From positions 124,001 through 188,000 of the forward strand of contig QCLC01000001.1 in NCBI GenBank assembly GCA_003214855.1: a DNA stretch of 64,000 nt, in the 5' to 3' direction. Made by a program: the position numbers and the translations under genes. The DNA is from Prochlorococcus sp. AG-412-I05 (GTDB lineage Bacteria; Cyanobacteriota; Cyanobacteriia; PCC-6307; Cyanobiaceae). Under the pieces are notes generated by a model. The model made no database searches, was not told the DNA's origin, and saw only the letters and a list, made by a program, of their open reading frames with translations. This document shows positions 8,527-17,459 of the stretch, in pieces. Each line of letters starts with the position of its first letter. Position 1 is the first letter of the stretch.

Positions 8527-8928
8527 TCACAGCATCTGCACTGAAATAGCAATAGATGGTTTTGAGGTTTGGGAAACTAGTTTTGTCAAAGTTGGCGATA
8601 GCTTTCTGTGCTTTTGAGGGTTGACTAAGGCATCAATAAACCAAACACTGTTCTCGCCAACCGCAATCGGCAGAAAGGCACCAATGCCTGCGTGATTGGG
8701 GGTACCTGCTCCTTGATGTGCGCCTTGAAAGCCAATGGTGGGCTTCACAACATCCTTCAGGCTGATGCTCATCACGCCCAGAGCTGCAGGATTGCCGTTT
8801 TCTTTTTGAGCAGCTACTGGTTGGATTGGAGGGCTAGTTAGTGCAAGAGCCGCAGCGCCAGTGAGCGATAAGGAGCGGCGAAGCGAACGCTGCACTGGGA
8901 TTGAGCTGTGAACTGCTGTCAACAGCAT
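8527..8928 (-). pseudogene. N-terminal remnant of a probable outer-membrane beta-barrel (inverse-autotransporter-like) protein
   Basis: A 133-residue frame with an Arg-rich start, an Ala/Leu hydrophobic stretch (residues 22-41) ending in PVAAQ like a signal peptide, then a segment (DVVKPTIGFQGA, GAGTPNHAGIGAFLPIAVG, ENSVWFIDALVN) that resembles, from memory, the first barrel strands of very large picocyanobacterial surface proteins. Those run to many hundreds of residues; here the frame ends shortly after, in sequence that no longer looks like a barrel. I therefore call it a decayed or truncated copy. It could instead be a short secreted protein. Confidence 0.5.
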
Positions 8929-9076
8929 GACGGGAAGATGTGGCTTTTCGAGCTGCCCACATCTGTTTCACCAAAACGATCGGCAGGATCGGCTCCTCTT
9001 TTGCGCAGTTTTGGCTTGTGGGTAATGAGCTCATGAGTTGCTGGTCTTGTGTCAATAGGGAAGTAGATCTTCTCCA

Positions 9077-9535
9077 ATGCAGAGCAAGCCATTCACTCAA
9101 AAAGAAGACACACCCTTGTGGCTGCAAGTGTTCACCGTCAGTAGATGGCCCTGCGCTCTGGTGATCTCGATCGGTGTGCTTTCGGCAACAGCGCTGCAGT
9201 TGCTCAGTCGCCCGATTCCAATTCGCATCGTCGGTGGATTGCAAGTGGATCAAATTGCTTTGCCCACCGTTGACATCAATGCCGAACAGCCACTCTCCGT
9301 GAACGGTGATGTGGCTATTAAGAATGGCGTGACGATTAACTCGAATAAAGCTCTGCCGATCCTCGGCCAAGTGTTGGTAGAAGAGATTAAAGGAAGCGTG
9401 AGCGTGGAGGCAATTCGAACACCGGTGGATGTGGTGAATTCATCTCCATTACAAGTGGAAGGTAGAGTCAAGGTTGATGGCAAGGTTAATGTGGAAGGCA
9501 GTGTCGGTGCTTCTGTTAAGCCTAAAATCTTCTAA
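9077..9535 (+). CDS. membrane-anchored beta-repeat protein, unknown function
   Basis: A 152-residue protein with one membrane helix (about residues 25-44) and an otherwise beta-rich outer part. Near the C-terminus three perfect-period six-residue units follow each other: VEGRVK (127-132), VDGKVN (133-138) and VEGSVG (139-144), and earlier strands (LSVNGDVAIKNGVTI) show a similar alternation of Val and Gly. This pattern suggests a small beta-solenoid or strand stack on the outer side of the inner membrane. I do not recognise the family. It is divergent from the barrel remnant and precedes the ppa leader. Confidence 0.6.
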   Translation: MQSKPFTQKEDTPLWLQVFTVSRWPCALVISIGVLSATALQLLSRPIPIRIVGGLQVDQIALPTVDINAEQPLSVNGDVAIKNGVTINSNKALPILGQVLVEEIKGSVSVEAIRTPVDVVNSSPLQVEGRVKVDGKVNVEGSVGASVKPKIF

Positions 9536-9720
9536 CTTGTCTCATGGAAGCAAAGAAGATGATTGGCTAGAGGCTTCTCTTTTAACGAGAAGCTATTGAT
9601 TGATGTTTAGATGGTTAATCATTAATCTTTTTATTTGTTCTTTTAATCAAGTCAACTGCTCTGCCCGCTGTTGGCTTATTACCCTCGTAAAGCTTTCGAT
9701 AGTGTTAAGCATCTTTTGTT

Positions 9721-9803
9721 GAATCAATCACTTTTGATTCCTTGCGGCGATGAGCTTGATCGCGGCGCCCCCGTAGGATGCGCCGCTGGCGACTTCGCTA
9801 CTT
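9721..9803 (+). promoter_or_regulatory. ppa leader with two hairpins
   Basis: Directly upstream of the first pyrophosphatase gene two inverted repeats are seen: GAATCA/TGATTC (9721-9726, 9735-9740) and a strong G+C stem GCGGCGC/GCGCCGC (9762-9768, 9780-9786). The second ends 17 bases before the ATG and could influence ribosome access. The rest of the gap from 9536 holds no gene. Confidence 0.4.
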
Positions 9804-10391
9804 ATGGCCAACATCGATCAGGCTCCAAGCCGCAGCACTCCCAACCTCTTGCATGTGTTGCCTGCGTTTGCCGATGAATCGGAATTGCGGCTTAACACGA
9901 TCGTGGAGCTCAACTCCAACACGATCAATAAATATGAGCTGATCACGGAAACAGGCCACCTCAAGCTTGATCGTGTTGGCTACTCCTCCCTGGCCTATCC
10001 CTTTGCCTACGGCTGCATTCCTCGTACGTGGGACGAAGACGGTGATCCACTGGACATCGAAATCGTCAGTGTCACAGAGCCGCTAGTGCCTGGCTCGATT
10101 GTTGAGGCAAGGATCATTGGCATCATGACCTTTGATGATGGTGGTGAAGTCGACGACAAAGTGATCGCTGTGCTGGCTGATGACAAGCGCATGGACCACA
10201 TCACCAGCTTTGAACAGCTCGGAGAGCAATGGCTGAAGGAGACCCAGTACTACTGGGAGCACTACAAGGACCTCAAAAAGCCTGGTACCTGCAGGGTGAA
10301 CGGCTTCTTAGGGGTGCAAAAAGCTGTTGAGATTATCAAGGCCTGCGAAGCCCGTTATCTCGCTGAGATCGATCCAAAACTGGTTGATTGA
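9804..10391 (+). CDS. ppa: inorganic pyrophosphatase, family I
   Basis: A 195-residue soluble pyrophosphatase that splits PPi to two phosphates and pulls biosynthetic reactions forward. The metal-binding active-site signature DEDGDPLDI is intact at residues 77-85, with NKYEL (42-46), LDRVGY (55-60) and HYKDLKKPG further on. It has about 20 extra N-terminal residues compared with the classic bacterial enzyme. A second, altered family member lies at 26.6 kb; this copy has the full set of active-site residues and is the likely working enzyme. Start: ATG at MANIDQ. Confidence 0.95.
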   Translation: MANIDQAPSRSTPNLLHVLPAFADESELRLNTIVELNSNTINKYELITETGHLKLDRVGYSSLAYPFAYGCIPRTWDEDGDPLDIEIVSVTEPLVPGSIVEARIIGIMTFDDGGEVDDKVIAVLADDKRMDHITSFEQLGEQWLKETQYYWEHYKDLKKPGTCRVNGFLGVQKAVEIIKACEARYLAEIDPKLVD

Positions 10392-10459
10392 TCCTTGCGG
10401 CACTGGTCGTTGGCAGCGAATGAACATGGCCTGAACGGTTTTGTTGCTCGCTGTTTATC

Positions 10460-11062
10460 TTGAGACTGATCAGTCTTTGCTGGCCCGAGTCAAGCCTGTT
10501 GCGCCATCCGTTTTCGCTGTTGCCTGTCTCATTGATCCTGGCGGGAGCTGTTGCGTTGCCAGGCATGGTTCAAGCATCTGCTGAGATCCCAGCAGAAAAC
10601 TCTGAAGCACCTGCATCGCCTCAAGTCTCAGCGGATAACACTGAAGTGTCTGTATCGCCTGAGATCAGTACGAAAGTTGTCTTGCTGCTTGGTCGCCGTG
10701 AAATCAGTGTGATCCGCGATGGCGAGAAGCTTGGCCCCTGGCCGGTTGCTATTGGTGATCCTCGTACGCCTACTCCTACAGGTGTCTTCAAGGTGGAGAA
10801 CAAAGTGATCAATCCGCAATATCAGAGCACCAAATCAGGGCGAGTGAATCCTGAGATTGGGGTTGCTAGCCCCCTTGGCGATCGCTGGATTGGTTTTCTG
10901 CAAAGTGGTCAGAACCAATTCGGCATTCATGGCACCCCATGGCCCTACTTGGTCTATGCAAAAGCTGCAGTCACCAATGGCTGTGTGCGCATGCTTCATG
11001 CGCATGTACGTCAGTTGTTTGACGTCGTCGAGGTGGGAACAACTGTGGAAATCCTGCGCTGA
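10460..11062 (+). CDS. secreted L,D-transpeptidase (YkuD domain)
   Basis: A 200-residue exported protein: hydrophobic signal region (about residues 17-41, ending MVQASA), a short Ser/Pro/Glu-rich linker with a near-repeat (PQVSADNTEVSVSPEIS), then a YkuD catalytic domain from about residue 72. The catalytic block is HGT at 157-159 and TNGCVRM at 172-178 with Cys175 as nucleophile; the usual S-x-G-C-x-R is present as T-N-G-C-V-R. Such enzymes make 3-3 cross-links in peptidoglycan or attach proteins to it in the periplasm. The start is a TTG; no in-frame ATG occurs before the signal sequence. Confidence 0.88.
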   Translation: MRLISLCWPESSLLRHPFSLLPVSLILAGAVALPGMVQASAEIPAENSEAPASPQVSADNTEVSVSPEISTKVVLLLGRREISVIRDGEKLGPWPVAIGDPRTPTPTGVFKVENKVINPQYQSTKSGRVNPEIGVASPLGDRWIGFLQSGQNQFGIHGTPWPYLVYAKAAVTNGCVRMLHAHVRQLFDVVEVGTTVEILR

Positions 11063-11103
11063 TCCTTGTCAGCGCAGCCAACAGACTGACGAGTGCTTGA
11101 TGA

Positions 11104-11140
11104 CCTGACTCCTCTCAATCTCTGATTGAGAGGAGTCAGG
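11104..11140. terminator. 16-bp perfect inverted repeat between convergent genes
   Basis: CCTGACTCCTCTCAAT (11104-11119) and its perfect complement (11125-11140) enclose a 5-base loop, between the L,D-transpeptidase and hemC ends; the right arm covers the hemC stop codon. It has the position of a shared bidirectional terminator but lacks a T-tract on either strand. Confidence 0.6.
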
Positions 11141-12089
11141 CTTCTGGCCTGACAGCAGCGAAGATCTCCGCAAGGATCTCTTCGGCGCCTTGAGATTTCA
11201 GGGTTTCAGCGAGTTCCTTGCCGATGGCTTCGCAGCGATCAATTGGGCCGCGCTGCTGATCACGGATCAACCGTTTGCCATCCAAGCTGGCAACCATACC
11301 CGTGAGCAGTAATTCATTGGCTTCGATGCGGCTATTGACACCGATGGGGACCTGGCAGCCCCCTTCTAGTTCTCTCAGTAAGGCCCGCTCAGCAAGGCAG
11401 CGCTGCGCTGTTGGTTTGTGTTCAAGTGCCTTGATGACCTCTAGGACTTCGGGATGACCCTCCACGCATTCAATGCCTAGGGCTCCCTGACCAACGGCAT
11501 GAAGGGAGATCTCGCTGGGAATCAACTGATGAATGCGATCTCCAAAGCCAAGCCTTGTTAGCCCTGCTGCTGCAAGGATCAGGCAGTCATAGTTGCCGGC
11601 ATCCAGCTTCTCAAGGCGGGTGATCACATTGCCGCGCACATCCTTAAACAGCAGATGGGGGTAGTGATGCCGTAATTGGGCGAGACGCCGTAGCGAGCTT
11701 GTGCCAACGATGGACCCTTCAGGCAGGGTGTTGAGTTGATGCTCGGCATTCTTGCTATTCACCACCAGAGCGTCGGCTGGGTCTTCTCGCTCAGTCACGC
11801 ATCCAAGCATTAGCCCTTCGGGAAGATTGGTGGGTAGATCTTTGAGGGAATGCACAGCGATATCGGCACGGCCTACCAGCATCTGAGCTTCAAGCTCTTT
11901 GGTGAAAAGGCCCTTGTCGCCGATCTTGGCAAGGGCGACATCGAGAATTTTGTCTCCCTGGGTTGCCATCGCTTCTACCGAGATGGAAAGGCCAGGGTGT
12001 GCTTGCTCCAGTTCCGCTTGCACCCAATTGGTTTGCACCATGGCCAGCTGGCTTCGGCGTGAGGCGATGCGCAGTTGGGTGAGGACCAT
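11136..12089 (-). CDS. hemC: hydroxymethylbilane synthase (porphobilinogen deaminase)
   Basis: A 317-residue cytosolic enzyme that polymerises four porphobilinogens into hydroxymethylbilane on the way to heme, chlorophyll and corrinoids. Visible family marks: [13 protein letters not shown] at the N-terminus, the VHSLKDLP segment (79-86), GTSSLRR (129-135), and [10 protein letters not shown] with the dipyrromethane-carrying Cys245. Length is normal. The gene lies downstream of rpoD on the same strand across a 558-base gap with a terminator, so it likely has its own promoter. Confidence 0.97.
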   Translation of the reverse strand: MVLTQLRIASRRSQLAMVQTNWVQAELEQAHPGLSISVEAMATQGDKILDVALAKIGDKGLFTKELEAQMLVGRADIAVHSLKDLPTNLPEGLMLGCVTEREDPADALVVNSKNAEHQLNTLPEGSIVGTSSLRRLAQLRHHYPHLLFKDVRGNVITRLEKLDAGNYDCLILAAAGLTRLGFGDRIHQLIPSEISLHAVGQGALGIECVEGHPEVLEVIKALEHKPTAQRCLAERALLRELEGGCQVPIGVNSRIEANELLLTGMVASLDGKRLIRDQQRGPIDRCEAIGKELAETLKSQGAEEILAEIFAAVRPEA

Positions 12090-12603
12090 GTGTTCAGAAC
12101 TCCAGCCCTCCAGATTAAGCAGTCGACCCCACGATCTTCGCGATGGGCTGATAATCCGTTAATGCTCTGAGGGAAGAGAGGTTTTTCGGCTGTCTGCCCA
12201 ATCAATAGGTCTTGTTCATTTCCTTTCCCAAGACCAGCAATAGATGTAAGAGCTTCCGCTTGGAAAGCAAAGATCACTTCCAAGCCATTGAAAAAGGGAT
12301 CAGAGATATATTTAGCTTGTCTCCGGATTGCATGCTAAAAAATAAAATTTTTTCCTAGCGAGTGGCTTGATTGAATTGAATGCGGAGGTGCTAACTTGAT
12401 GACTAGGTTTTTACTTTTACAAGAAGAATGGAGACATTTTATGTCTAATATGAATGGTCATAGTGGTTAAGTATTTGGAGTGCCTTTGATCAGATTGAGA
12501 CTTGTCGCTTTTTTCATGGTCTTCACCTAAATAGCTTTGCTGGTCTATTGGTATTAGGAATTAAAGATATCAGTGTTTGAAAGGTCTTGATCGCCTGCAT
12601 TAA
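12090..12603. other. AT-rich gap between rpoD and hemC, no confident gene
   Basis: This 514-base stretch holds the presumed hemC promoter at its left end and sequence downstream of the rpoD terminator at its right. The only candidate reading frame is a 23-codon plus-strand frame (12399-12470) with a good ribosome site, listed separately as a weak observation. No tRNA or structured RNA was recognised. Confidence 0.5.
12399..12470 (+). CDS. possible 23-residue small protein
   Basis: An ATG preceded nine bases upstream by GGAGGT opens a 23-codon frame with a hydrophobic start (MTRFLLLQEEW) and a polar end. The strong Shine-Dalgarno in a gene-free region is the only support; length is too short to judge coding character. 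Confidence 0.2.
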   Translation: MTRFLLLQEEWRHFMSNMNGHSG

Positions 12604-12628
12604 GAAAGGGGGCTTAAGCCCCCTTTTT
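12604..12628 (-). terminator. rpoD terminator
   Basis: AAAGGGGGCTTAAGCCCCCTTT forms a perfect G+C-rich stem flanked by A- and T-runs on the two sides, about 20 bases beyond the rpoD stop. It fits a rho-independent terminator for rpoD and may work in both directions. Confidence 0.85.
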
Positions 12629-12647
12629 GGATTGACTTTAAAATTGA

Positions 12648-13982
12648 TTACTTGATGTATTCCTTTAAGACACCATTGCGATTGGGGTGGCGAAGTTTGC
12701 GCAGGGCTTTGGCTTCAATCTGACGGATGCGCTCTCGTGTGACCTCAAAGATCTGTCCAATTTCCTCGAGGGTTTTCATGCGGCCATCGTCAAGGCCATA
12801 GCGCAGACGCAGAACATCACGTTCGCGGGGGCTGAGGGTTGCGAGAACACCTTCTAGATCTTCTCGCAAGAGATTTTTGGCGACATCTTGCTCTGGATTC
12901 TCAGTATCAGATTCGATGAAATCACCAAGTCTGGAGTCTTCCTCTTTGCCAATCGGAGTCTCGAGGGAGATGGGCAGTTGAGCACTTTTTGCGATAAATC
13001 GAAGTTTTTCGATTGTCATCTCCATGCTTTCGGCAATTTCCTCTTCTGTTGGTTTACGGCCAAACTCTTGGCTCAGCACTTTGGTTGTTTTTTTGATGCG
13101 TGAGATTGTTTCGTAGAGGTGAACAGGAAGACGGATTGTGCGGCTCTGATCCGCAATTGCTCGGGTGATGGCTTGACGGATCCACCAGGTGGCATAGGTG
13201 GAGAATTTGTACCCTTTCTCGTGGTCGAATTTTTCGGCAGCACGAATTAATCCCAGGCTGCCTTCTTGGATGAGATCCTGGAAGGACAGGCCTCGATTCA
13301 TGTATTTTTTGGCGATCGAAACCACCAGCCGCAGGTTGGATTGCACCATCTTTTCCTTGGCTCGGCGCCCCAGCATCAGGCGACGGCGGAATTTGATGTT
13401 GGGCATTTCAACAAGGGCAGCCCATTCCTTGTTGTTGGGGTAGTGACCGTGATCACTATTGAACTGCTCTGCCAGTTCCTCTAGATGTAGGAGGTCAGCA
13501 ATTTTGCGGGCTAGTTCAATCTCCTCGTCCGGACGCAGCAGGCGGATACGGCCGATCTCCTGGAGATAAACCCTGATGGAATCTTCGGTGTAGACGCCTT
13601 TAGGACCGATCTTGATATTGGCTAGAGCTCTGGCCTTAGCGTTTGCTTCGCTGGTTGCTTTAGCAGCAGCTTGGTTGCTTTCAGTTTCAGCGCTGGCCTT
13701 AGGGGCGCTTGTCGCTGCTGCCGCAAGAAGTTTGTCAGCTGTTAAATCAAGGTTTTTGCTGACAGTAGGGGTAGGGGTGGCTTTTGCTTTTTTTGCTTTG
13801 GGGCTGGACGCTTTTGCAGCAGAGTTGGCCGGCTTGGCAGCAGTCTTTGCCTTAGGTGCTGTTGCCTTGACTTTCTTGGCTTTGGCTTTAACCGTGCCTT
13901 TGGCCACTTTGGGTTTGGCAGTCTTTGCAGAGGCTTTTGGTTTGGCCTTTGCAGCTGCTGCTTGGGTGGCTGCAGGACTCAT
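12648..13982 (-). CDS. rpoD: primary RNA polymerase sigma factor (RpoD/SigA)
   Basis: A 444-residue group 1 sigma-70 factor directing general transcription. Region 1.2 starts near residue 133 ([12 protein letters not shown]), region 2 covers about 213-290 with [20 protein letters not shown] and the -10-reading [10 protein letters not shown], region 3 lies near 290-370, and region 4 ends with [17 protein letters not shown]. Residues 1-120 are an Ala/Lys/Pro-rich low-complexity leader, resembling histone H1 tails, in place of a classic region 1.1; picocyanobacterial SigA proteins are known for such leaders. The A+K bias makes the opposite strand falsely open. Downstream is a strong terminator. 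Confidence 0.97.
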   Translation of the reverse strand: MSPAATQAAAAKAKPKASAKTAKPKVAKGTVKAKAKKVKATAPKAKTAAKPANSAAKASSPKAKKAKATPTPTVSKNLDLTADKLLAAAATSAPKASAETESNQAAAKATSEANAKARALANIKIGPKGVYTEDSIRVYLQEIGRIRLLRPDEEIELARKIADLLHLEELAEQFNSDHGHYPNNKEWAALVEMPNIKFRRRLMLGRRAKEKMVQSNLRLVVSIAKKYMNRGLSFQDLIQEGSLGLIRAAEKFDHEKGYKFSTYATWWIRQAITRAIADQSRTIRLPVHLYETISRIKKTTKVLSQEFGRKPTEEEIAESMEMTIEKLRFIAKSAQLPISLETPIGKEEDSRLGDFIESDTENPEQDVAKNLLREDLEGVLATLSPRERDVLRLRYGLDDGRMKTLEEIGQIFEVTRERIRQIEAKALRKLRHPNRNGVLKEYIK

Positions 13983-14369
13983 GGCAGGTGAGGGGAATGA
14001 AAGAGGAAAGTGGGAATGAGGGAGCAGAACCCAGGCTTATGCAAAACCATGCAAAACTGGCCACTGCAGCACCGACGGCTCACAGCATCAGATCAGAACC
14101 TCATAAACAAGTGATCATCTGAGCTAGAAGTAGCCTGACGATCCTGTTATGCAGGTTGAGACTTGGGATGCTCTGATTTGGAGCGAAAGGAACAGGGAAT
14201 GTTTTTGTGGACCAAAGCAGGGCTGTCAGGGGCTTTCTCAGACCGACCGAACTTTTATAGAGGGTTCCCTATAGAGGCTCGAATTTCGTGTCTTCCCACT
14301 GGACGGAACTCTGCTTGGTTCCGACGACAGCCTTTGGACTGTCCAACATTGACATTCTAAAAAAAACTT
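13983..14369. other. divergent promoter region of rpoD and priA
   Basis: A 387-base gap between divergently oriented rpoD and priA; it should carry both promoters. I see no credible gene or RNA here. A short near-palindrome (TATAGAGGGTTCCCTATA) at about 14257-14274 is noted as a possible regulator site without further support. Confidence 0.45.
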
Positions 14370-16676
14370 GTGACGCCTGCAAGTCCTGATCCGGCTGAAC
14401 TGCCCCACTGCCCTTCCGAACGCTGCGCAGAGGTGGATGTCTGGGTGGAGGCAGGTCGTGAAGGGCGGTGTTTCACCTATCTGGACAGCAGACGGTTAGG
14501 GGTGGATTTAGGGGATCTCGTCGTCGTTCGCCTGCGGGGACGAAGGATGCACGGCCTCGTGATGGATCGGCGGATCTCGTCTCCTGTTGATCGTGGGCAG
14601 GACTCTGGAAGTAAAGCGCCGCCGCGTCACTTAGAGGCCATTGAGGCTCTTGTGCAGTCTGCGGCGGTAGATCCTCTCTGGTTTGGCTGGATTGAAGCGA
14701 TGGCTGTTCATTGCCATATCAGTTCATTTCGCATGCTGAAAGCAGCTTTGCCGCCTGGTTGGCTCGGCCAGCGGCAGTCTCATCAGGCGGAGCCCCGTCG
14801 ACTCTGGTGGATTCAACTCGAATCTTCTGAGATCAATCCCCAGAATCTTCCTCAGCGTCAGGCTGATTTGCAGGCGGCCTTGGCTGCAGGGGGCGGTGGT
14901 GCATGGCAGAGGGATCTTCAGGCTGCTGGCTTCGGGTCTGGTCTTGTCAATGGCCTCATCAAGCGAGGTCTCATTCGTAGGGAAAAGCGTCAACCTACTG
15001 ATGCATCCAACGGGCTTTCCTACTCAGATGCTTGTGATCAGGATTTGGAGGTCCCTCAGTCTCTGACAGTTGAACAGCAGGAGGTTGTGGAGGCTTTCCA
15101 ATCCCAGCCCCTTGGAACTGGGATGCTGCTTTGGGGGGTGACAGGGTCGGGCAAGACAGAGGTTTACTTGCAGCTTGCGGCAAGAGAACTGCAAGCCGGT
15201 CGTCATTGCTTGATTCTCACGCCGGAGATTGGTTTGATCCCTCAGTTGGTCGATCGTTTCCGTCGCCGTTTCGGAACCAAGGTTCTGGAATATCACAGTG
15301 GCTGTTCCGATCGTGAACGGGTAAGCACCTGGCGGCAGGGGCTTACTGCTGCAAAGCCATTGGTGGTGGTTGGTACTCGTTCAGCAGTCTTTTTGCCATT
15401 GGCACCATTGGGTTTGATCGTGCTTGATGAGGAACACGACAGTTCTTACAAGCAGGAGTCACCCATGCCTTGCTACCACGCCCGTGACATGGCCATGGAT
15501 AGGGCCAGGCGAACTGGCGCCAGGGTGGTGCTGGGAAGCGCTACGCCTTCGCTTGTCAGCTGGAAGAATCTCGCCCCTCAAGGCCAGCTTGCCTTGGCTC
15601 GACTGACCCGTCGAATTTCCGATCAGCCCTTACCGCCGGTGCATGTGGTTGATATGCGACAGGAATTGGCTGATGGTCATCGTCGCTTGGTCAGCCGTCC
15701 ATTGATGGAACGTCTTTCGGCATTGCCTGAGGCTGGTGAACAGGCGGTGGTGTTGGTGCCACGACGTGGCTACAGCAGTTTTTTGAGTTGTCGTAGCTGT
15801 GGAGAGGTCGTGCAATGCCCTAACTGCGATGTGGCGCTTACGGTGCATCGCAGTCGTCAAGGGCACCAGTGGTTGCGTTGCCATTGGTGTGACCATCGCG
15901 CTGAGGTTGAGTCCAGTTGCCATAAATGTGGATCGAAGGCTTTCAAACCCTTCGGTGCAGGCACGCAGCGCGTGATGGAGCATCTCGTTGAGGAGCTCCA
16001 GGGTCTGAAGTTGTTGCGTTTTGATCGTGACAGCACCGCTGGGCGTGATGGGCATCGCCGTTTACTGGAGCAATTTGCAGCAGGGGAGGCAGATGTGCTG
16101 GTTGGCACCCAGATGTTGGCCAAGGGTATGGATTTGCCTCGGGTCACTCTTGCGGCTGTGTTGGCTGCAGATGGTTTGCTTCATCGCCCTGATTTACAAG
16201 CTGGAGAGCAGAGCCTGCAGCTATTGATGCAATTGGCTGGTCGTGCAGGACGTGGCGAGCGGCCAGGTCATGTTCTTGTTCAGACCTATTGCCCTGATCA
16301 TCCTGTGATTCACCATTTGGTGGATGGTCGCTATGGGGAGTTTCTGAAAGAAGAGGCCTGTCTTCGTCATGAGGCTGGTTTGGTGCCTTATAGCCGGGCC
16401 TGTTTATTGCGCTTGTCCGGTGATTCAGCTGCCGTGACAGCCACAGCTGCTGCGGTCCTCGCTGAACAGATCAAACCCCTTTGTGATGCTCAGGGTTGGT
16501 GTCTTGTAGGACCAGCACCAGCTCCGATTGCACGGGTCGCGGGTCGAAGTCGTTGGCAATTGCTATTGCATGGTCCGGAGGAGAGTCCTTTGCCGCTGCC
16601 TTCAGGATCGACTCTTTGGAATGGATTGCCCCGTGGGGTTGCCTTAGCGGTGGACCCAGATCCCATTCAGCTTTGA
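14370..16676 (+). CDS. priA: primosomal protein N' / replication restart helicase PriA
   Basis: A 768-residue superfamily 2 3'-5' helicase that reloads the replicative helicase at stalled forks. Walker A GVTGSGKT is at 256-263, the DEEH Walker B at 352-355, GSATPS near 388-393, and a zinc-binding insertion has eight cysteines in four pairs (473/476, 482/485, 503/506, 516/519). Late helicase motifs (LVGTQMLAKGMD, QLAGRAGRGERPG) follow. The N-terminal about 230 residues are the DNA 3'-end-binding and winged-helix region. The start is a GTG just after an A-run; length matches the family. Confidence 0.96.
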   Translation: MTPASPDPAELPHCPSERCAEVDVWVEAGREGRCFTYLDSRRLGVDLGDLVVVRLRGRRMHGLVMDRRISSPVDRGQDSGSKAPPRHLEAIEALVQSAAVDPLWFGWIEAMAVHCHISSFRMLKAALPPGWLGQRQSHQAEPRRLWWIQLESSEINPQNLPQRQADLQAALAAGGGGAWQRDLQAAGFGSGLVNGLIKRGLIRREKRQPTDASNGLSYSDACDQDLEVPQSLTVEQQEVVEAFQSQPLGTGMLLWGVTGSGKTEVYLQLAARELQAGRHCLILTPEIGLIPQLVDRFRRRFGTKVLEYHSGCSDRERVSTWRQGLTAAKPLVVVGTRSAVFLPLAPLGLIVLDEEHDSSYKQESPMPCYHARDMAMDRARRTGARVVLGSATPSLVSWKNLAPQGQLALARLTRRISDQPLPPVHVVDMRQELADGHRRLVSRPLMERLSALPEAGEQAVVLVPRRGYSSFLSCRSCGEVVQCPNCDVALTVHRSRQGHQWLRCHWCDHRAEVESSCHKCGSKAFKPFGAGTQRVMEHLVEELQGLKLLRFDRDSTAGRDGHRRLLEQFAAGEADVLVGTQMLAKGMDLPRVTLAAVLAADGLLHRPDLQAGEQSLQLLMQLAGRAGRGERPGHVLVQTYCPDHPVIHHLVDGRYGEFLKEEACLRHEAGLVPYSRACLLRLSGDSAAVTATAAAVLAEQIKPLCDAQGWCLVGPAPAPIARVAGRSRWQLLLHGPEESPLPLPSGSTLWNGLPRGVALAVDPDPIQL

Positions 16677-16690
16677 TTAGGCCATCATCT

Positions 16691-16981
16691 TCAATGGTTG
16701 ATGTTGTTGGAGGTCCGTTCGAGGGGCATTTTGAGCATGCCGAAGCCGAGTATGCGCTGAACGTTTTGCAGGATCAGGCTGGTCTTCAACAGCTCCATGA
16801 GCCAAGGGTTGCCAAGCTCGAGTCGGTTGGAGCGTTTGCGATCAAGGTCTAGCTGCTGAGGGTCGCCTTGCTGTAGAGGCCAACTCAGATGCCCGTCAGG
16901 GTTGTTGGTGAGTCTTTGGCTGGTTACTGGGTTCACTCGTTTGGGCTTAAGAGGCTCATCTCGGTGGTATGGCCAAGCCAC
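16691..16981 (-). CDS. uncertain short protein or gene remnant
   Basis: A 96-codon frame just after the 166-residue protein gene on the same strand, overlapping it by 26 bases. The product is basic with a Leu-rich helix (about residues 60-82) and a segment HLSWPLQQGD that could be the worn end of a longer membrane protein. No family recognised. The opposite strand is also open for part of this length, so coding status is doubtful. Confidence 0.35.
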   Translation of the reverse strand: MAWPYHRDEPLKPKRVNPVTSQRLTNNPDGHLSWPLQQGDPQQLDLDRKRSNRLELGNPWLMELLKTSLILQNVQRILGFGMLKMPLERTSNNINH

Positions 16982-17456
16982 TGAGAAGCATGGTTAACCC
17001 GATGAGAACGAGCAAGACCAAGATTAAGAAGCCCAGATTGGGGGCTTTTGTTGGTCCGGTGGCTGGCGGTGGCGGCGGCGCTGGCCGCGCTGGCCGCAGT
17101 GAAGGTCGACGGGCTGAGACAGGGCGTGCAGCCGATGTGGCTGTCATGTTTAAGTTCGGCAAGCGTATCGACCAGTTGGCAGGCCGTTGCAAGCTTGGTG
17201 CTTCCAACACGATCAGTAGCTGTTTCGCGTTCTGGCGAAGTTCGAGGTCTTTGCAGCGGGTGAGAAGACGACAGGTTGCGAGAGCCTTGCGCTCGTCACC
17301 TTGCCCCATCCAAGCAGTAACCATCAGCATTCTGATCCTGGCCCCCTCCGCATGGGGCAGTGGATGGCTTGCTGCCAAAGGCTCTAATAGAGCAAGGCTT
17401 TGGCCATAGTCTCCGCGGGCGAGGGCGGCTTCAGCCTCGGCCAGATTCGCGTGCAT
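16956..17456 (-). CDS. TPR-like protein with C-terminal membrane anchor
   Basis: A 166-residue protein. Residues 1-75 form Ala/Leu-rich helices (LAEAEAALARGDYGQSLALLEPLA) resembling one and a half tetratricopeptide units, residues 100-135 are Pro/Ala/Arg-rich linker, and residues 143-162 form a single hydrophobic helix near the C-terminus, giving a tail-anchored topology with the TPR part in the cytosol. It begins three bases after the argB stop, so it is probably in the DUF2854-argB unit. A scaffold role is likely for the fold; nothing specific is known. Confidence 0.7.
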   Translation of the reverse strand: MHANLAEAEAALARGDYGQSLALLEPLAASHPLPHAEGARIRMLMVTAWMGQGDERKALATCRLLTRCKDLELRQNAKQLLIVLEAPSLQRPANWSIRLPNLNMTATSAARPVSARRPSLRPARPAPPPPPATGPTKAPNLGFLILVLLVLIGLTMLLSGLAIPPR

Positions 17457-17459
17457 CGC

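Noticed and set aside
8834-9370. 178-codon minus-strand frame
   Set aside because: It covers the beta-repeat protein on the other strand and has no recognisable protein features.
13612-14019. 135-codon Ala/Leu-rich plus-strand frame
   Set aside because: It is the complement of the Ala/Lys-rich leader of rpoD; codon bias of the real gene keeps this strand open.
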